Notes under the pieces: generated by a model
The model's input: the letters and a program-made list of their open reading frames with translations, nothing else
The model's database searches: none
What the model was told of the DNA's origin: nothing
In this document: piece after piece, positions 45,598 through 53,149 of the stretch
Layout of the letters: each line of letters starts with the position of its first letter
Position numbering within the stretch: position 1 is the first letter of the stretch
Program-made: the position numbers and the translations under genes
Source of the DNA: Propioniferax innocua
GTDB lineage: Bacteria > Actinomycetota > Actinomycetes > Propionibacteriales > Propionibacteriaceae
Reading direction: 5' to 3'
Length of the DNA stretch: 64,000 bases
Assembly: GCF_006716235.1 (NCBI RefSeq)
Contig: NZ_VFOR01000002.1
Location: 496,001-560,000, forward strand

Positions 45598-46335
45598 TCA
45601 CCGCAGGTACAGGCCCCCGTTGATGTCCCAGCACGCACCGGTCACGAACGACGCCCGGTCACTCGCCAGAAGCGCGACGGTGTCGGCGATGAACTCCGGA
45701 TCACCGAGATGCCCCACGGGGATCCCGGCCATCACAGCCTCCAACTTCTCCGGCGGCACGGTGCGGTGGACGATCGGCAGGTCGTGCGGCCCCGGCGAGA
45801 TCGAGTTCACCGTGACACCCTTCGACGCCAGTTCACGCGCGAAGATCTTCGTCACCGTCAGGATCGCGCCCTTCGACGCCGCGTAATGCCCGCCGGTGGC
45901 GGTTCCCCCGTTCTGGCCGGCCAGTGACGCCATGTTGACGATGCGTCCGAAACCGGCGTCGGCCATGGCCTGTCCGAACACCTGGCAGCCGAGGAAGGCA
46001 CTGGAGGTGTTGATCCCCAACACCGAGGTGAACTCCTGCGCAGGCAGCGTCATCAGGTCGGCGGCCTGCGTGATGGCGGCGTTGTTGACCAGGATGGTCG
46101 GCTCGCCCCACCGCTCGCGCACCATGGCGAGCGCGGCCTCGAAGTCGTCCCTGCTGCTGACATCCAGACGTGCACCGGCTGCTTCACCCTCGCCCTCGAG
46201 CCGTCCCGCCAGGTCGGTGGCGGCGTCGGCGTCGATGTCGGTGACCAGCACGTGCCGCCCATCGGCGGCCAGCCGGCGGCAGATGGCCTCACCCATGCCG
46301 CCGGCTGCACCTGTGACGACCGCGATCCCGCTCAC
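45598..46335 (-). CDS. iacE: Short-chain dehydrogenase/reductase of the iac locus
   Basis: A 245-residue classical SDR: TGAAGGMGEAICRRL (cofactor loop), NNAA motif in ILVNNAAIT, catalytic serine in NMASLAG, and YAASK (Y-x-x-x-K). GTG start overlaps the iacD stop by four bases. In iac clusters the IacE reductase acts on oxidised indole-acetate intermediates (established for the family). A cis-diol dehydrogenase role would be the alternative if the Rieske enzyme had another substrate. Confidence 0.82.
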   Translation of the reverse strand: MSGIAVVTGAAGGMGEAICRRLAADGRHVLVTDIDADAATDLAGRLEGEGEAAGARLDVSSRDDFEAALAMVRERWGEPTILVNNAAITQAADLMTLPAQEFTSVLGINTSSAFLGCQVFGQAMADAGFGRIVNMASLAGQNGGTATGGHYAASKGAILTVTKIFARELASKGVTVNSISPGPHDLPIVHRTVPPEKLEAVMAGIPVGHLGDPEFIADTVALLASDRASFVTGACWDINGGLYLR

Positions 46336-46823
46336 AGCAGGTATCCCGACGCGGTCACGGCCTCTTCACTGTTGATCAGACGCACAACCTTCAGCTTGAT
46401 GCGGTCACCACCCTCATCGAGCACGATGGTGTGCGTCAGCTCCGCCCCGAGGGTGTCGAAGTGGTTGCGCTTGTAGGCCGAAAGGATCTGCGCCGACTTC
46501 AGCGTCACCTCACTGTCACTGACCGATTCCACGGTGAACCGCGAAACGGTGCGCACCGTGCGCGCTGCAGCCACAGCGGAGGGAGAGAAGCCCTGCATCA
46601 TGCGTTCGACGCGCATCTCACGCATCCGCTTGTCGTCGTAGACCATGTTGAGCGAGCTGGCGAAGTCCTCGGTCTCCGGATCGATCGGCACCACGTAGAT
46701 GCCGTCGTCGGTGAAGAGCTCCTGCCACTCGGGGTAGTTCTTGTCGTCGAGCAGCTTGGCCTCGGACCAGATCAAGGAGATCGCCCGCACCACCCGCTCA
46801 TCGGTGAACAGAATTTCCGACAT
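46332..46823 (-). CDS. iacD: Ring-hydroxylating dioxygenase small (beta) subunit
   Basis: A 163-residue NTF2-fold subunit: LIWSEAKLLDDKNYPEWQELFTDDGIYVVP is the characteristic beta-subunit start, and MVYDDKRMREMRVERM the central stretch. It forms the structural ring of alpha3beta3 oxygenases. ATG 46823 shares a base with the alpha-subunit stop codon, so the two are made in step. Confidence 0.88.
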   Translation of the reverse strand: MSEILFTDERVVRAISLIWSEAKLLDDKNYPEWQELFTDDGIYVVPIDPETEDFASSLNMVYDDKRMREMRVERMMQGFSPSAVAAARTVRTVSRFTVESVSDSEVTLKSAQILSAYKRNHFDTLGAELTHTIVLDEGGDRIKLKVVRLINSEEAVTASGYLL

Positions 46824-48106
46824 CACGCATCGCCCTTCTCGTCGGCTGCCATCATCTTCTTCCACTGCGCATACGCCTCACGCATGCCGGTCTCATCGGT
46901 CACGTGGGAGGTGGGCCAGCCCTCGGGGCTGGTGACCTCACGGTTGAGCCCACGGTTCACCAGAATCGGCATCTCCGGATCTGCGTGCGCGCCCTGCTGG
47001 ACGCGGTCCCAGCCCTCGGCATCATCGGGCGAGCCGAACCCGAAGGGCCCCTGGAAGTGCTCGTGGATGCGCAGGCGCTCCTGGTTGACGATCTCCGGGC
47101 CGCCATCCATGCCGATGGCCATGTGCCAGATCTCGGTCTCGTCGACCGAGATCGGGATCAGCACCCGGAAGAACGCCGAGGACATGCCGATGTTCGGGAA
47201 CAGATTCAGATTGAACCCACAGCCGTGCATCGACCGCATGATGCGACGGATCTCGGCGTCGGAGTACTCGCCCTGCATCGCATCCACAAGGTGCTGGAAA
47301 CGCGGCTGGATCTCCTCGGTGCCGTCGTCCTCGTCGAGGTCCATGTGTGCCTTGGCCATGATCGCGACGCTGTGGCCGTTGCCCAGCGCGTGCGTCACGG
47401 CCTCGGGGTCGTTCATGAACGACATCATGTCGGCGGTCTCGGCGTCGACCGAGGCCATCCACGACTTGTGCACCATCGGGAAGTGGTAGCCGTCGGTGGT
47501 GTTCTCCAGCTGGATCTTCCAGTTGCCGCGGAAACGGAACTTGTGAACGCCGATCACCTTGGGCGCATAGCCGTTGGTCTGTTTGAAGAAGCGCTCCATC
47601 CAGATCTTGGCGTCACCGAGGAAATCCTCGAGCGGCTCGGCGTCCTCGTTGAAGGTCGCGAAGATCATGCCCAGGTGGCTCTCGGTACGTAGCTTGCGCA
47701 GCGGGAAGTCGGCCTTCTCCACCACGTCCTCGTAGCCCTCGGGGTACGGGATGCCGCGCAGACGCCCGTCGAGCGCATACGACCAGTTGTGGTAGGGGCA
47801 GGTGAAGCCGTTGGCCTTACCCTTCGACACATCGCACACGGTGGCGCCACGATGGCGGCAACGGTTGAGCAGGGTGTTGAAGTTGCCCTTGCGGTCGCGG
47901 ACCACGATGACCGGCTGCTTGCCGATCTGCATGGTCTTGAACGACCCGGCCTCGGGGATCTCGCTCTCGTGAGCCACCCAGACCCACGACTTGTAGAAGA
48001 TCTTCTCCATCTCCAGATCGAACAGTTCCGGGTCTGTGTAGAGCCGACCGGCCACGCGGTCGGTCCCGGCCAGATCCGCGTGGCGTGCGGCGTCTGCGGT
48101 TTCCAT
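46823..48106 (-). CDS. iacC: Rieske ring-hydroxylating dioxygenase large (alpha) subunit
   Basis: A 427-residue alpha subunit. The Rieske cluster is formed by C83-R-H85 and C103-PY-H106. The mononuclear iron site has D205, H208 and H213 in NTTDGYHFPMVHKSW, with its third ligand expected in the C-terminal part. AAGGAG lies before ATG 48106. On its own it could belong to a benzoate- or anthranilate-type enzyme; the company of iacA-, iacB-, iacH- and iacI-like genes makes the IAA pathway the best reading, where the Rieske enzyme attacks the ring on the way to catechol. Confidence 0.88.
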   Translation of the reverse strand: METADAARHADLAGTDRVAGRLYTDPELFDLEMEKIFYKSWVWVAHESEIPEAGSFKTMQIGKQPVIVVRDRKGNFNTLLNRCRHRGATVCDVSKGKANGFTCPYHNWSYALDGRLRGIPYPEGYEDVVEKADFPLRKLRTESHLGMIFATFNEDAEPLEDFLGDAKIWMERFFKQTNGYAPKVIGVHKFRFRGNWKIQLENTTDGYHFPMVHKSWMASVDAETADMMSFMNDPEAVTHALGNGHSVAIMAKAHMDLDEDDGTEEIQPRFQHLVDAMQGEYSDAEIRRIMRSMHGCGFNLNLFPNIGMSSAFFRVLIPISVDETEIWHMAIGMDGGPEIVNQERLRIHEHFQGPFGFGSPDDAEGWDRVQQGAHADPEMPILVNRGLNREVTSPEGWPTSHVTDETGMREAYAQWKKMMAADEKGDA

Positions 48107-48217
48107 GGTGCTCCTTGCTTGGTGGGTCCATGTCGGCCCGGGATCGGGCCGACCACGGATCGATGAGGGTCGTTTCGTTGGACTGGGACGCCGTTGGATC
48201 AGGCGCCGGGGGCCGGT

Positions 48218-48733
48218 TCAGGGACCGGGAGTCGCTGCCAGAGGTGCGGCGAACATGCGTCGGGTTCGGAAGTGTCGGATCAGTGCGGTGCAGGATTCGG
48301 CGTCGCGGGTGATCGCGAAGTCGATCGTCAGACGCGCACACAGCAGATCCGGTGGTTTGCCGAGCGACGCGTCGTAGTGCGAGAGCTGCTGCATGATCCA
48401 TTGGCCGCGTCCGGACACGCCGCTGGCTTCGAGCTGTTCACTGCCCACCAGATGCGCATTGCGTTCGAAGTGCACGGCCGGTGGGAGATATCCGGCGACC
48501 ATCTCGGCGATCTGGTGCCGACCGGTGACCCGGCCGAACTTGCCCTCGTACTCGGGCCCGATGCCTTCCCACACCGCCTGGGGTGTGAACAGCTCCGCCA
48601 GTTGGTCGGTGCTGCGCAGCGGGCCGGGCACATCGCACAGGTCCATGTACCGCATGAGCGTCGCACGCATCGCGTCCTTCGCCTCCAGTACATCGAGCCT
48701 GCGCTGCAGGACGCCGATCGACGGATTCTCCAT
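48218..48733 (-). CDS. iacI: SnoaL-like protein, IacI type
   Basis: A 171-residue NTF2-fold protein: RRLDVLEAKDAMRATLMRYMDLCD with VWEGIGPEYEGKFGRVTGR and the H-rich FERNAHLVGSEQLEASG region. IacI is the small SnoaL-like member of iac clusters. ATG 48733 is 5 bases after the iacB-like stop. The enzymatic role of IacI is not well defined. Confidence 0.7.
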   Translation of the reverse strand: MENPSIGVLQRRLDVLEAKDAMRATLMRYMDLCDVPGPLRSTDQLAELFTPQAVWEGIGPEYEGKFGRVTGRHQIAEMVAGYLPPAVHFERNAHLVGSEQLEASGVSGRGQWIMQQLSHYDASLGKPPDLLCARLTIDFAITRDAESCTALIRHFRTRRMFAAPLAATPGP

Positions 48734-48738
48734 CAGCC

Positions 48739-49110
48739 TCAGTCCTCGGGCAGCGTCACATCGGGCCGCACGGTGAGCGCGCGTCCCATCCGCGCCTCGA
48801 TGTGGGCGTAACGCCACAGGCTGTGCTCACCCACCGGCGTGGTGCGGAACAGGTTGCACACGGCCTTGACCGTCTCCTGGTCCTTCACGTCGGCGAGCAC
48901 GTAACAGGTCCACGGCCATCCCTGCGAGGGGCCGACCATGTGGGAGTCGTCGTCCATGTTGCCGAGGACGTCGACGCCCTCCATGTCCTCCATCTCGGCA
49001 AGCATGCCGGCGAAGGCCTTCCAGACCATGCCGCCGCCTCCGGTGGGCAGATCGAAGAAGTTCTGGTTGATTCCGATGCAGAACAGCACTCGGAGAGGTG
49101 TCTCGGACAT
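48739..49110 (-). CDS. iacB: IacB-like protein of indole-3-acetate degradation
   Basis: A 123-residue ferredoxin-like-fold protein: RVLFCIGINQNFFDLPTGGG at the start, AEMEDMEGVDVLGNMDDDSH, then GWPWTCYVLADV and VNLFRTTPVGEHSLWRYAHIEARMGRAL. I recognise this as the IacB-type protein found next to iacA in IAA-degradation clusters, and it is the most specific marker in this locus. AAAGGAAA precedes ATG 49110. Recognition is from memory of family features; a profile search would settle it. Confidence 0.7.
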   Translation of the reverse strand: MSETPLRVLFCIGINQNFFDLPTGGGGMVWKAFAGMLAEMEDMEGVDVLGNMDDDSHMVGPSQGWPWTCYVLADVKDQETVKAVCNLFRTTPVGEHSLWRYAHIEARMGRALTVRPDVTLPED

Positions 49111-49163
49111 GTCTTTTCCTTTCACGACAGCGTGATGTGTGCGGACAGTTCGTGAGGTTCGGG

Positions 49164-50333
49164 TCAGGGGAAGCTGGGGACCGAGGGCTTCATTCCCAGC
49201 AGGATCGCGCCGACCGCTTCATAGGTGGCGCTGTTCAGCATGGCGTGCTGAGCCGGGACGAGGCCGTCCTGGAGATACCGCTGCAGCGGGTGGGTCCGGT
49301 AGATGGCGCCGGTTCCGGCGAGGTCGAACGCATCGAGCACGACGCTGCGGCACTCGTGCGCCACATGTGTGGTGGCCAGACGCAGCAGCGCGCGCAGGTC
49401 ATCATCGATCGGTTCGTCGGCCAGAGCCTTCTGCCAGACCTGATCGGTGGTCTCGTAGAAGAAGGACCGTGCCGAGCGCAGACGCGCCTCCCCACGAGCA
49501 AGACCATCTTGGTAGCTGGGCCGTGCCGAGCGCTTCGACCCACCGGTGATGCTGGTGCGGGCCGATGCCACCTCGGTGCAGTAGTCCAGTGCCGCCCGGG
49601 CGGCGCCGAGCCCGGTGACCGCCAACACCTGCGCGGCGTACGCCAATGCCGGGTACCGGGTGAACGGCTCATCGATCCTGGGCTCGGACCCGCGGATGAA
49701 GGTGCGCGAGGCCGGGATGAACACATCGTCGAGGACCACCTGGTTCGATCCGGTCGCCTTCATCCCCGACACATCCCAGTTGACGCGGATCTCGGCCTGC
49801 GAGGGGTCGACCAGAGCCGTGATGGGGCGTCCATTGGTCTCCTCACCACCGGCGAGCCCGACGCCGAGGATGTCGGCGCCGGCGCAACCGCTGGCGAACT
49901 GCCAGACACCGGTACAGCGGTAGCCTCCCTCCACCACTTCGGGCTCGTGCATGGGGAACAGTCCACCGGCGAAACAGATGTCGGGGCCATCGGCGTAGAT
50001 CTCGGCCTGGGTCTCCTCCGGAAGTGCGGCGAAGTAGGTCAGGGCCGAACCGAAGCTGGCCACCCATCCGGTGGCCGGATCCACTTCGGAGATCCGTTCG
50101 ATCAGACGCAGGAACTCGGCCGGGGGCATCGGTTCACCGCCGAAGCGTTCCGGCGTCGATGCCCGGTAGATCCCGGCCTTCTTGAGCAGGTCGATGAAGT
50201 CCCGCGGCACATATCCCTGTTCGGCGAACTCGTCACGACGCTCGACCAACACGTCCAAGGCGTGCTGGAAAGCCTGTTCGCGGGCCGGGCCGGCCGGCTC
50301 GGCGCTCACACGAGCGGTGTTCTGCATGGTCAT
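49164..50333 (-). CDS. iacA: Flavin-dependent indole-3-acetate monooxygenase, acyl-CoA dehydrogenase fold
   Basis: A 389-residue protein of the two-component flavin monooxygenase group (HsaA/HpaB-like, acyl-CoA dehydrogenase fold). Segments include STPERFGGEPMPPAEFLRLI, GWVASFGSALTYFA, GVWQFASGCAGADILGVG, MKATGSNQVVLDDVFIP and HPLQRYLQDGLVPAQHAML. It lacks the catalytic EGTxQIQR of true acyl-CoA dehydrogenases. In iac clusters IacA, using reduced flavin from IacG, carries out the first oxygenation of IAA. ATG 50333 has GGAGGG at good spacing; ATG 50339 touches that site. A 93-base gap upstream may hold an internal promoter. Confidence 0.82.
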   Translation of the reverse strand: MTMQNTARVSAEPAGPAREQAFQHALDVLVERRDEFAEQGYVPRDFIDLLKKAGIYRASTPERFGGEPMPPAEFLRLIERISEVDPATGWVASFGSALTYFAALPEETQAEIYADGPDICFAGGLFPMHEPEVVEGGYRCTGVWQFASGCAGADILGVGLAGGEETNGRPITALVDPSQAEIRVNWDVSGMKATGSNQVVLDDVFIPASRTFIRGSEPRIDEPFTRYPALAYAAQVLAVTGLGAARAALDYCTEVASARTSITGGSKRSARPSYQDGLARGEARLRSARSFFYETTDQVWQKALADEPIDDDLRALLRLATTHVAHECRSVVLDAFDLAGTGAIYRTHPLQRYLQDGLVPAQHAMLNSATYEAVGAILLGMKPSVPSFP

Positions 50334-50426
50334 CGGCATCCCTCCAGAAGGCCATCGGCTTTGATGGGTGATGCCGAAAAATCTAGGCGCGCTCCCCCGC
50401 CCCTCGGTATTGGAACTTCTCCACCC

Positions 50427-51128
50427 TCAGCTGAAGAATCCTTTAGGGCGGTAGAGCAGGATGTCGCGGACCAGGGTGTTGATCGAGTCCGCATCGGTCT
50501 TGCTCTTGATGCGTGTGCGATGGACGTCCACGGTCTTGACGCTCATCCCCAACCGGCGCGCCACATTCTGGCTCGGAAGCCCTTGGACCACGAGCGTCAG
50601 GATCTCGCGTTCCCGAGGTGTGAGGGTGTCGAGGCGTCGCTGCAGCTCCTCACGCTGCACATGTTCGATGTACATGGTGCGGGCCTTGTCGAGACCCACC
50701 TGCGCCACGTCGAGCAAGTACTGCGGTTCGTACGGTTTCTCCAGAAAGTCGATGGCGCCGCGCTGCATGGAACGCACCGACATCTTGATGTCCCCATGCG
50801 CCGAGACGAAGATGATCGCCACGTGCGGCGCGAAGGCCGCCAGCTCCTGCTGGAGCCTGGTTCCGCTCATCTGCGGCATGCGCACATCGAGGATGACGCA
50901 CGCGGGGTGGTCCCCTTGGTAGTGCTCCAGGAACTCACCGCCGCTGTGGAAGATCGTGGTCTCCACCCCGACGCTCGCGAGCAGCCACGAGACCGACTCA
51001 CAGACCGCGGCGTCGTCATCGACCACGTACAGGCGCGCGGCCGGAACCTGCTCTGCGCCGTTCACCCCAGAAATCCCACTGACGCCCGACATCCCACTGA
51101 CGCCCGACACCACATTGACACCGGACAT
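50427..51128 (-). CDS. FixJ-like response regulator of the iac locus
   Basis: A 233-residue regulator with acidic pocket DDD at 37-39, phosphoacceptor D81 (VILDVRMPQ), the VSAHGD and FLEKPYEP motifs, and a LuxR HTH (LTPREREILTLVVQGLPSQN, then VKTVDVHRTRI). Its receiver and HTH resemble FixJ/TodT, matching the soluble PAS kinase at 43055-44548. The first 24 residues are four copies of a six-residue Ser-Gly-Val-like unit, encoded by an 18-bp tandem repeat. It starts one base after the 98-residue gene and is the likely activator of the locus. Confidence 0.88.
   Translation of the reverse strand: MSGVNVVSGVSGMSGVSGISGVNGAEQVPAARLYVVDDDAAVCESVSWLLASVGVETTIFHSGGEFLEHYQGDHPACVILDVRMPQMSGTRLQQELAAFAPHVAIIFVSAHGDIKMSVRSMQRGAIDFLEKPYEPQYLLDVAQVGLDKARTMYIEHVQREELQRRLDTLTPREREILTLVVQGLPSQNVARRLGMSVKTVDVHRTRIKSKTDADSINTLVRDILLYRPKGFFS
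51055..51126 (-). repeat. 18-bp tandem repeat inside the response-regulator gene
   Basis: atcccactgacgcccgac occurs at 51073-51090 and 51091-51108 without change, with a diverged unit at 51109-51126 and a partial one before. It encodes a flexible (Ser-Gly-Val/Ile/Met)n head of the FixJ-like regulator. Because 18 is a multiple of three, copy number can change without frameshift. Confidence 0.85.
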
Positions 51129-51129
51129 C

Positions 51130-51426
51130 TCAGGCTGCGTCTCGCCATCGGGCCTCGGCCGTCCAATACCGCATCCCCGCAGGGCTCGTGGCCGCTTCCC
51201 ACTCGGTGGTGCGCTCGAGCTCGGGCTCATATTTGTCGATGGATCGGTCTGCGGCGTCCGGCCCGTCCTCGGCCACTCCCCAATGCACCCAGTTCACCTC
51301 GCGGCCGAACTCATCGTGAACGAACAGGTCCACGTGGTGCCAGCCGTAGCCGAAGGTGTCCTCGTAGCAGGTGAGGAACATCCGGTGGTGATTGGTCGGG
51401 CGTGGATTCAACGGCTGCTCGGACAT
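51130..51426 (-). CDS. 98-residue hypothetical protein of the iac operon
   Basis: No domain recognised. It is aromatic- and acid-rich: FLTCYEDTFGYGWHHVDLFV, then VNWVHWGVAEDGPDAADRSI and GMRYWTAEARWRDAA. No signal peptide or membrane helix. It lies between the amidase and the response regulator in a tight operon (68-base and 1-base gaps), so it probably serves IAA degradation or its regulation, perhaps as a binding protein. Confidence 0.65.
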   Translation of the reverse strand: MSEQPLNPRPTNHHRMFLTCYEDTFGYGWHHVDLFVHDEFGREVNWVHWGVAEDGPDAADRSIDKYEPELERTTEWEAATSPAGMRYWTAEARWRDAA

Positions 51427-51494
51427 GGTTCGCTCCCTCGTGGTGTTCTCGGTGCTGTCGATCGTCTGCATGGTTCTCGCGTCCTTTCCCGGCG

Positions 51495-52790
51495 TCATGG
51501 CATGGCCGACGCCACCGGTGGCTGCCCACGGAGCCGTTCCTCGACGCGCATGGCCGCCGCGAGCAGGGCATCCTCCGTGCCCGGTGCGCCGATCATCTGC
51601 AGCCCCAGGGGCAGCCCGGAATCGGTGACGAGACCGGGCACGGCCACCGTCGGAAAGCCCAGCGCCTGCCACGGCCTGCTCATGATGGGTGACCCGGTGG
51701 CCTCCAGTCCCGCAGGTGCGGGCCCCTGAGCGGCGGGGCCGATGATGAATTTCCCCTGCAGCACCTCGGCGAGGTCCCCACGGGAGCGTCCACAACGATA
51801 GTCGGCTCCCCAGTAGTCGTCCTCGTTGATCTGCGTTCCTCCGGTGAGGAGTTCGGCCAGTGGCACACTGAGATCTGCGAGGTGATTCTCCCGTTCCCTC
51901 CGACGCTCCCGTGCCGCCTCGTACGCCATGATCACCGCATGGTCGGCGGCCAGCGTCGTGATGTGGTCGTCGTGGGCGAAATCGGTCACGTCCCAACCAT
52001 CGAGCCACTCGGGCAGACGCCGAAGGGCCGCCCGCATCGCCGGGTCGAGGTCGGCGAGATCGCTGCCGTTCCACACAAGCAGTGGTGCCGTGCCCGCGTC
52101 GACGGGGGCGGTTCCGGTGAAGGCAGCGTGAGCGATGCGGAGGTCCTCCACGGTGCGCGCCATGAAACCCAGCGAATCCAGGCTGGGGCTCAGCCCGGTG
52201 ATTCCGGTGAGATCCGCGGTTCCCCGACCCATGACAAGGCCGGCGATCCCGCAGTAGGCGGCGGGACGGATGAGCGATGCTGCGGTCTGCGTCCCCAGCG
52301 CCAAAGCCACCATTCCCGACGCGACCGCAGCCGCCGAACCACTGGAGGAACCGCCCGGGGTGTGGCCGGTGTTCCAGGGGTTCTTCGTCGGGCCGGGTTT
52401 GAAGTAGGCGAATTCGGTCGTGACGGTCTTGCCGACCACCACCGCGCCGCACTGCTCCAACCGTTCGACGCAGGCGGCCGAAAGCTCGGCCGGGTCGGGG
52501 GACGTGACCGATGAGCCACAACGTGTCGGCAACCCGGCGACGTCGATGATGTCCTTCACCCCGACCGGCACGCCACGAAGCGGCAGCACGTTCGAGACGG
52601 GTCGAGCATCGAGCTCCTCCGCGCGTGAGGTCGCACGAGAATCCAGAGCGGCCCACGCAGAGAGTTGCGGTTCGCACTCCTCGATGCGTGCCCGCGCGTC
52701 GGCATACACCGACGCCGCGGGCGTCCCTCCTGCCACCTTCGTGAGCGTTTCCCGAAGCGTTGGACTGCCATTCCACGGATAACCCTGCAT
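51495..52790 (-). CDS. iacH: Amidase-signature enzyme, IacH-like
   Basis: A 431-residue amidase. Catalytic lysine in PVGVKDIIDVAG, the serine-rich loop HTPGGSSSGSAAAVASG and the nucleophile serine in GTQTAASLIRPAAYCG are all present; alanines replace the common GG before the serine. In iac clusters IacH is the amidase thought to open an amide intermediate formed after ring oxidation. AGGAGG precedes ATG 52790, within ten bases of the preceding small gene's stop. Confidence 0.8.
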   Translation of the reverse strand: MQGYPWNGSPTLRETLTKVAGGTPAASVYADARARIEECEPQLSAWAALDSRATSRAEELDARPVSNVLPLRGVPVGVKDIIDVAGLPTRCGSSVTSPDPAELSAACVERLEQCGAVVVGKTVTTEFAYFKPGPTKNPWNTGHTPGGSSSGSAAAVASGMVALALGTQTAASLIRPAAYCGIAGLVMGRGTADLTGITGLSPSLDSLGFMARTVEDLRIAHAAFTGTAPVDAGTAPLLVWNGSDLADLDPAMRAALRRLPEWLDGWDVTDFAHDDHITTLAADHAVIMAYEAARERRRERENHLADLSVPLAELLTGGTQINEDDYWGADYRCGRSRGDLAEVLQGKFIIGPAAQGPAPAGLEATGSPIMSRPWQALGFPTVAVPGLVTDSGLPLGLQMIGAPGTEDALLAAAMRVEERLRGQPPVASAMP

Positions 52791-52800
52791 CGTGCCTCCT

Positions 52801-53076
52801 TCACCACCTGTTCGCTGGTGCACCTGACTCGTCGTTGCCAACCAAGCGCCATTCCGTCGTCATGGGCGGCACCTCCATGCCCTGCACATGGCGAGCCGAT
52901 TCAGCCATGCGGGCCAGCACGCCACGGCGACAGGCCGAGGCGTCAGCCGCCCGGTGATCGAAGAAGCCCGGACCATCGCGCAATCCCCGCTCCTGTGCGG
53001 CGACCAATTCGTCGATGATCTCTTCGCCGAAGACCTCCGGGGCCTCACATCCTTCCCGATCCACATCGGGTGGCAT
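52801..53076 (-). CDS. 91-residue hypothetical protein upstream of iacH
   Basis: Unrecognised soluble protein: EAPEVFGEEIIDELVAAQER, then GPGFFDHRAADASACRRGVL and HVQGMEVPPMTTEWRLVGN. Codon usage is like genuine genes (strong G/C at third positions), and its stop lies ten bases before iacH, whose ribosome-binding site falls in that gap. No good site precedes ATG 53076, so the true start is uncertain. Confidence 0.5.
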   Translation of the reverse strand: MPPDVDREGCEAPEVFGEEIIDELVAAQERGLRDGPGFFDHRAADASACRRGVLARMAESARHVQGMEVPPMTTEWRLVGNDESGAPANRW

Positions 53077-53149
53077 CTGCGCGTCCGCATGCTGAAGGAG
53101 CTCGCTTTCGGATCAGGGCTGCCGCCCTGACCCATGAGGTGTGCTGGCA

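Noticed and set aside
46823-48106. Reading the Rieske cluster as a simple benzoate or anthranilate dioxygenase locus
   Set aside because: The flanking IacA-, IacB-, IacH- and IacI-like genes are not part of those pathways, and no diol-to-catechol partner set specific to benzoate is present. Kept only as an alternative.
49098-51374. 758-residue plus-strand frame across iacA and the response regulator
   Set aside because: Antisense shadow of several well-defined minus-strand genes; low-complexity His/Arg/Gly composition.
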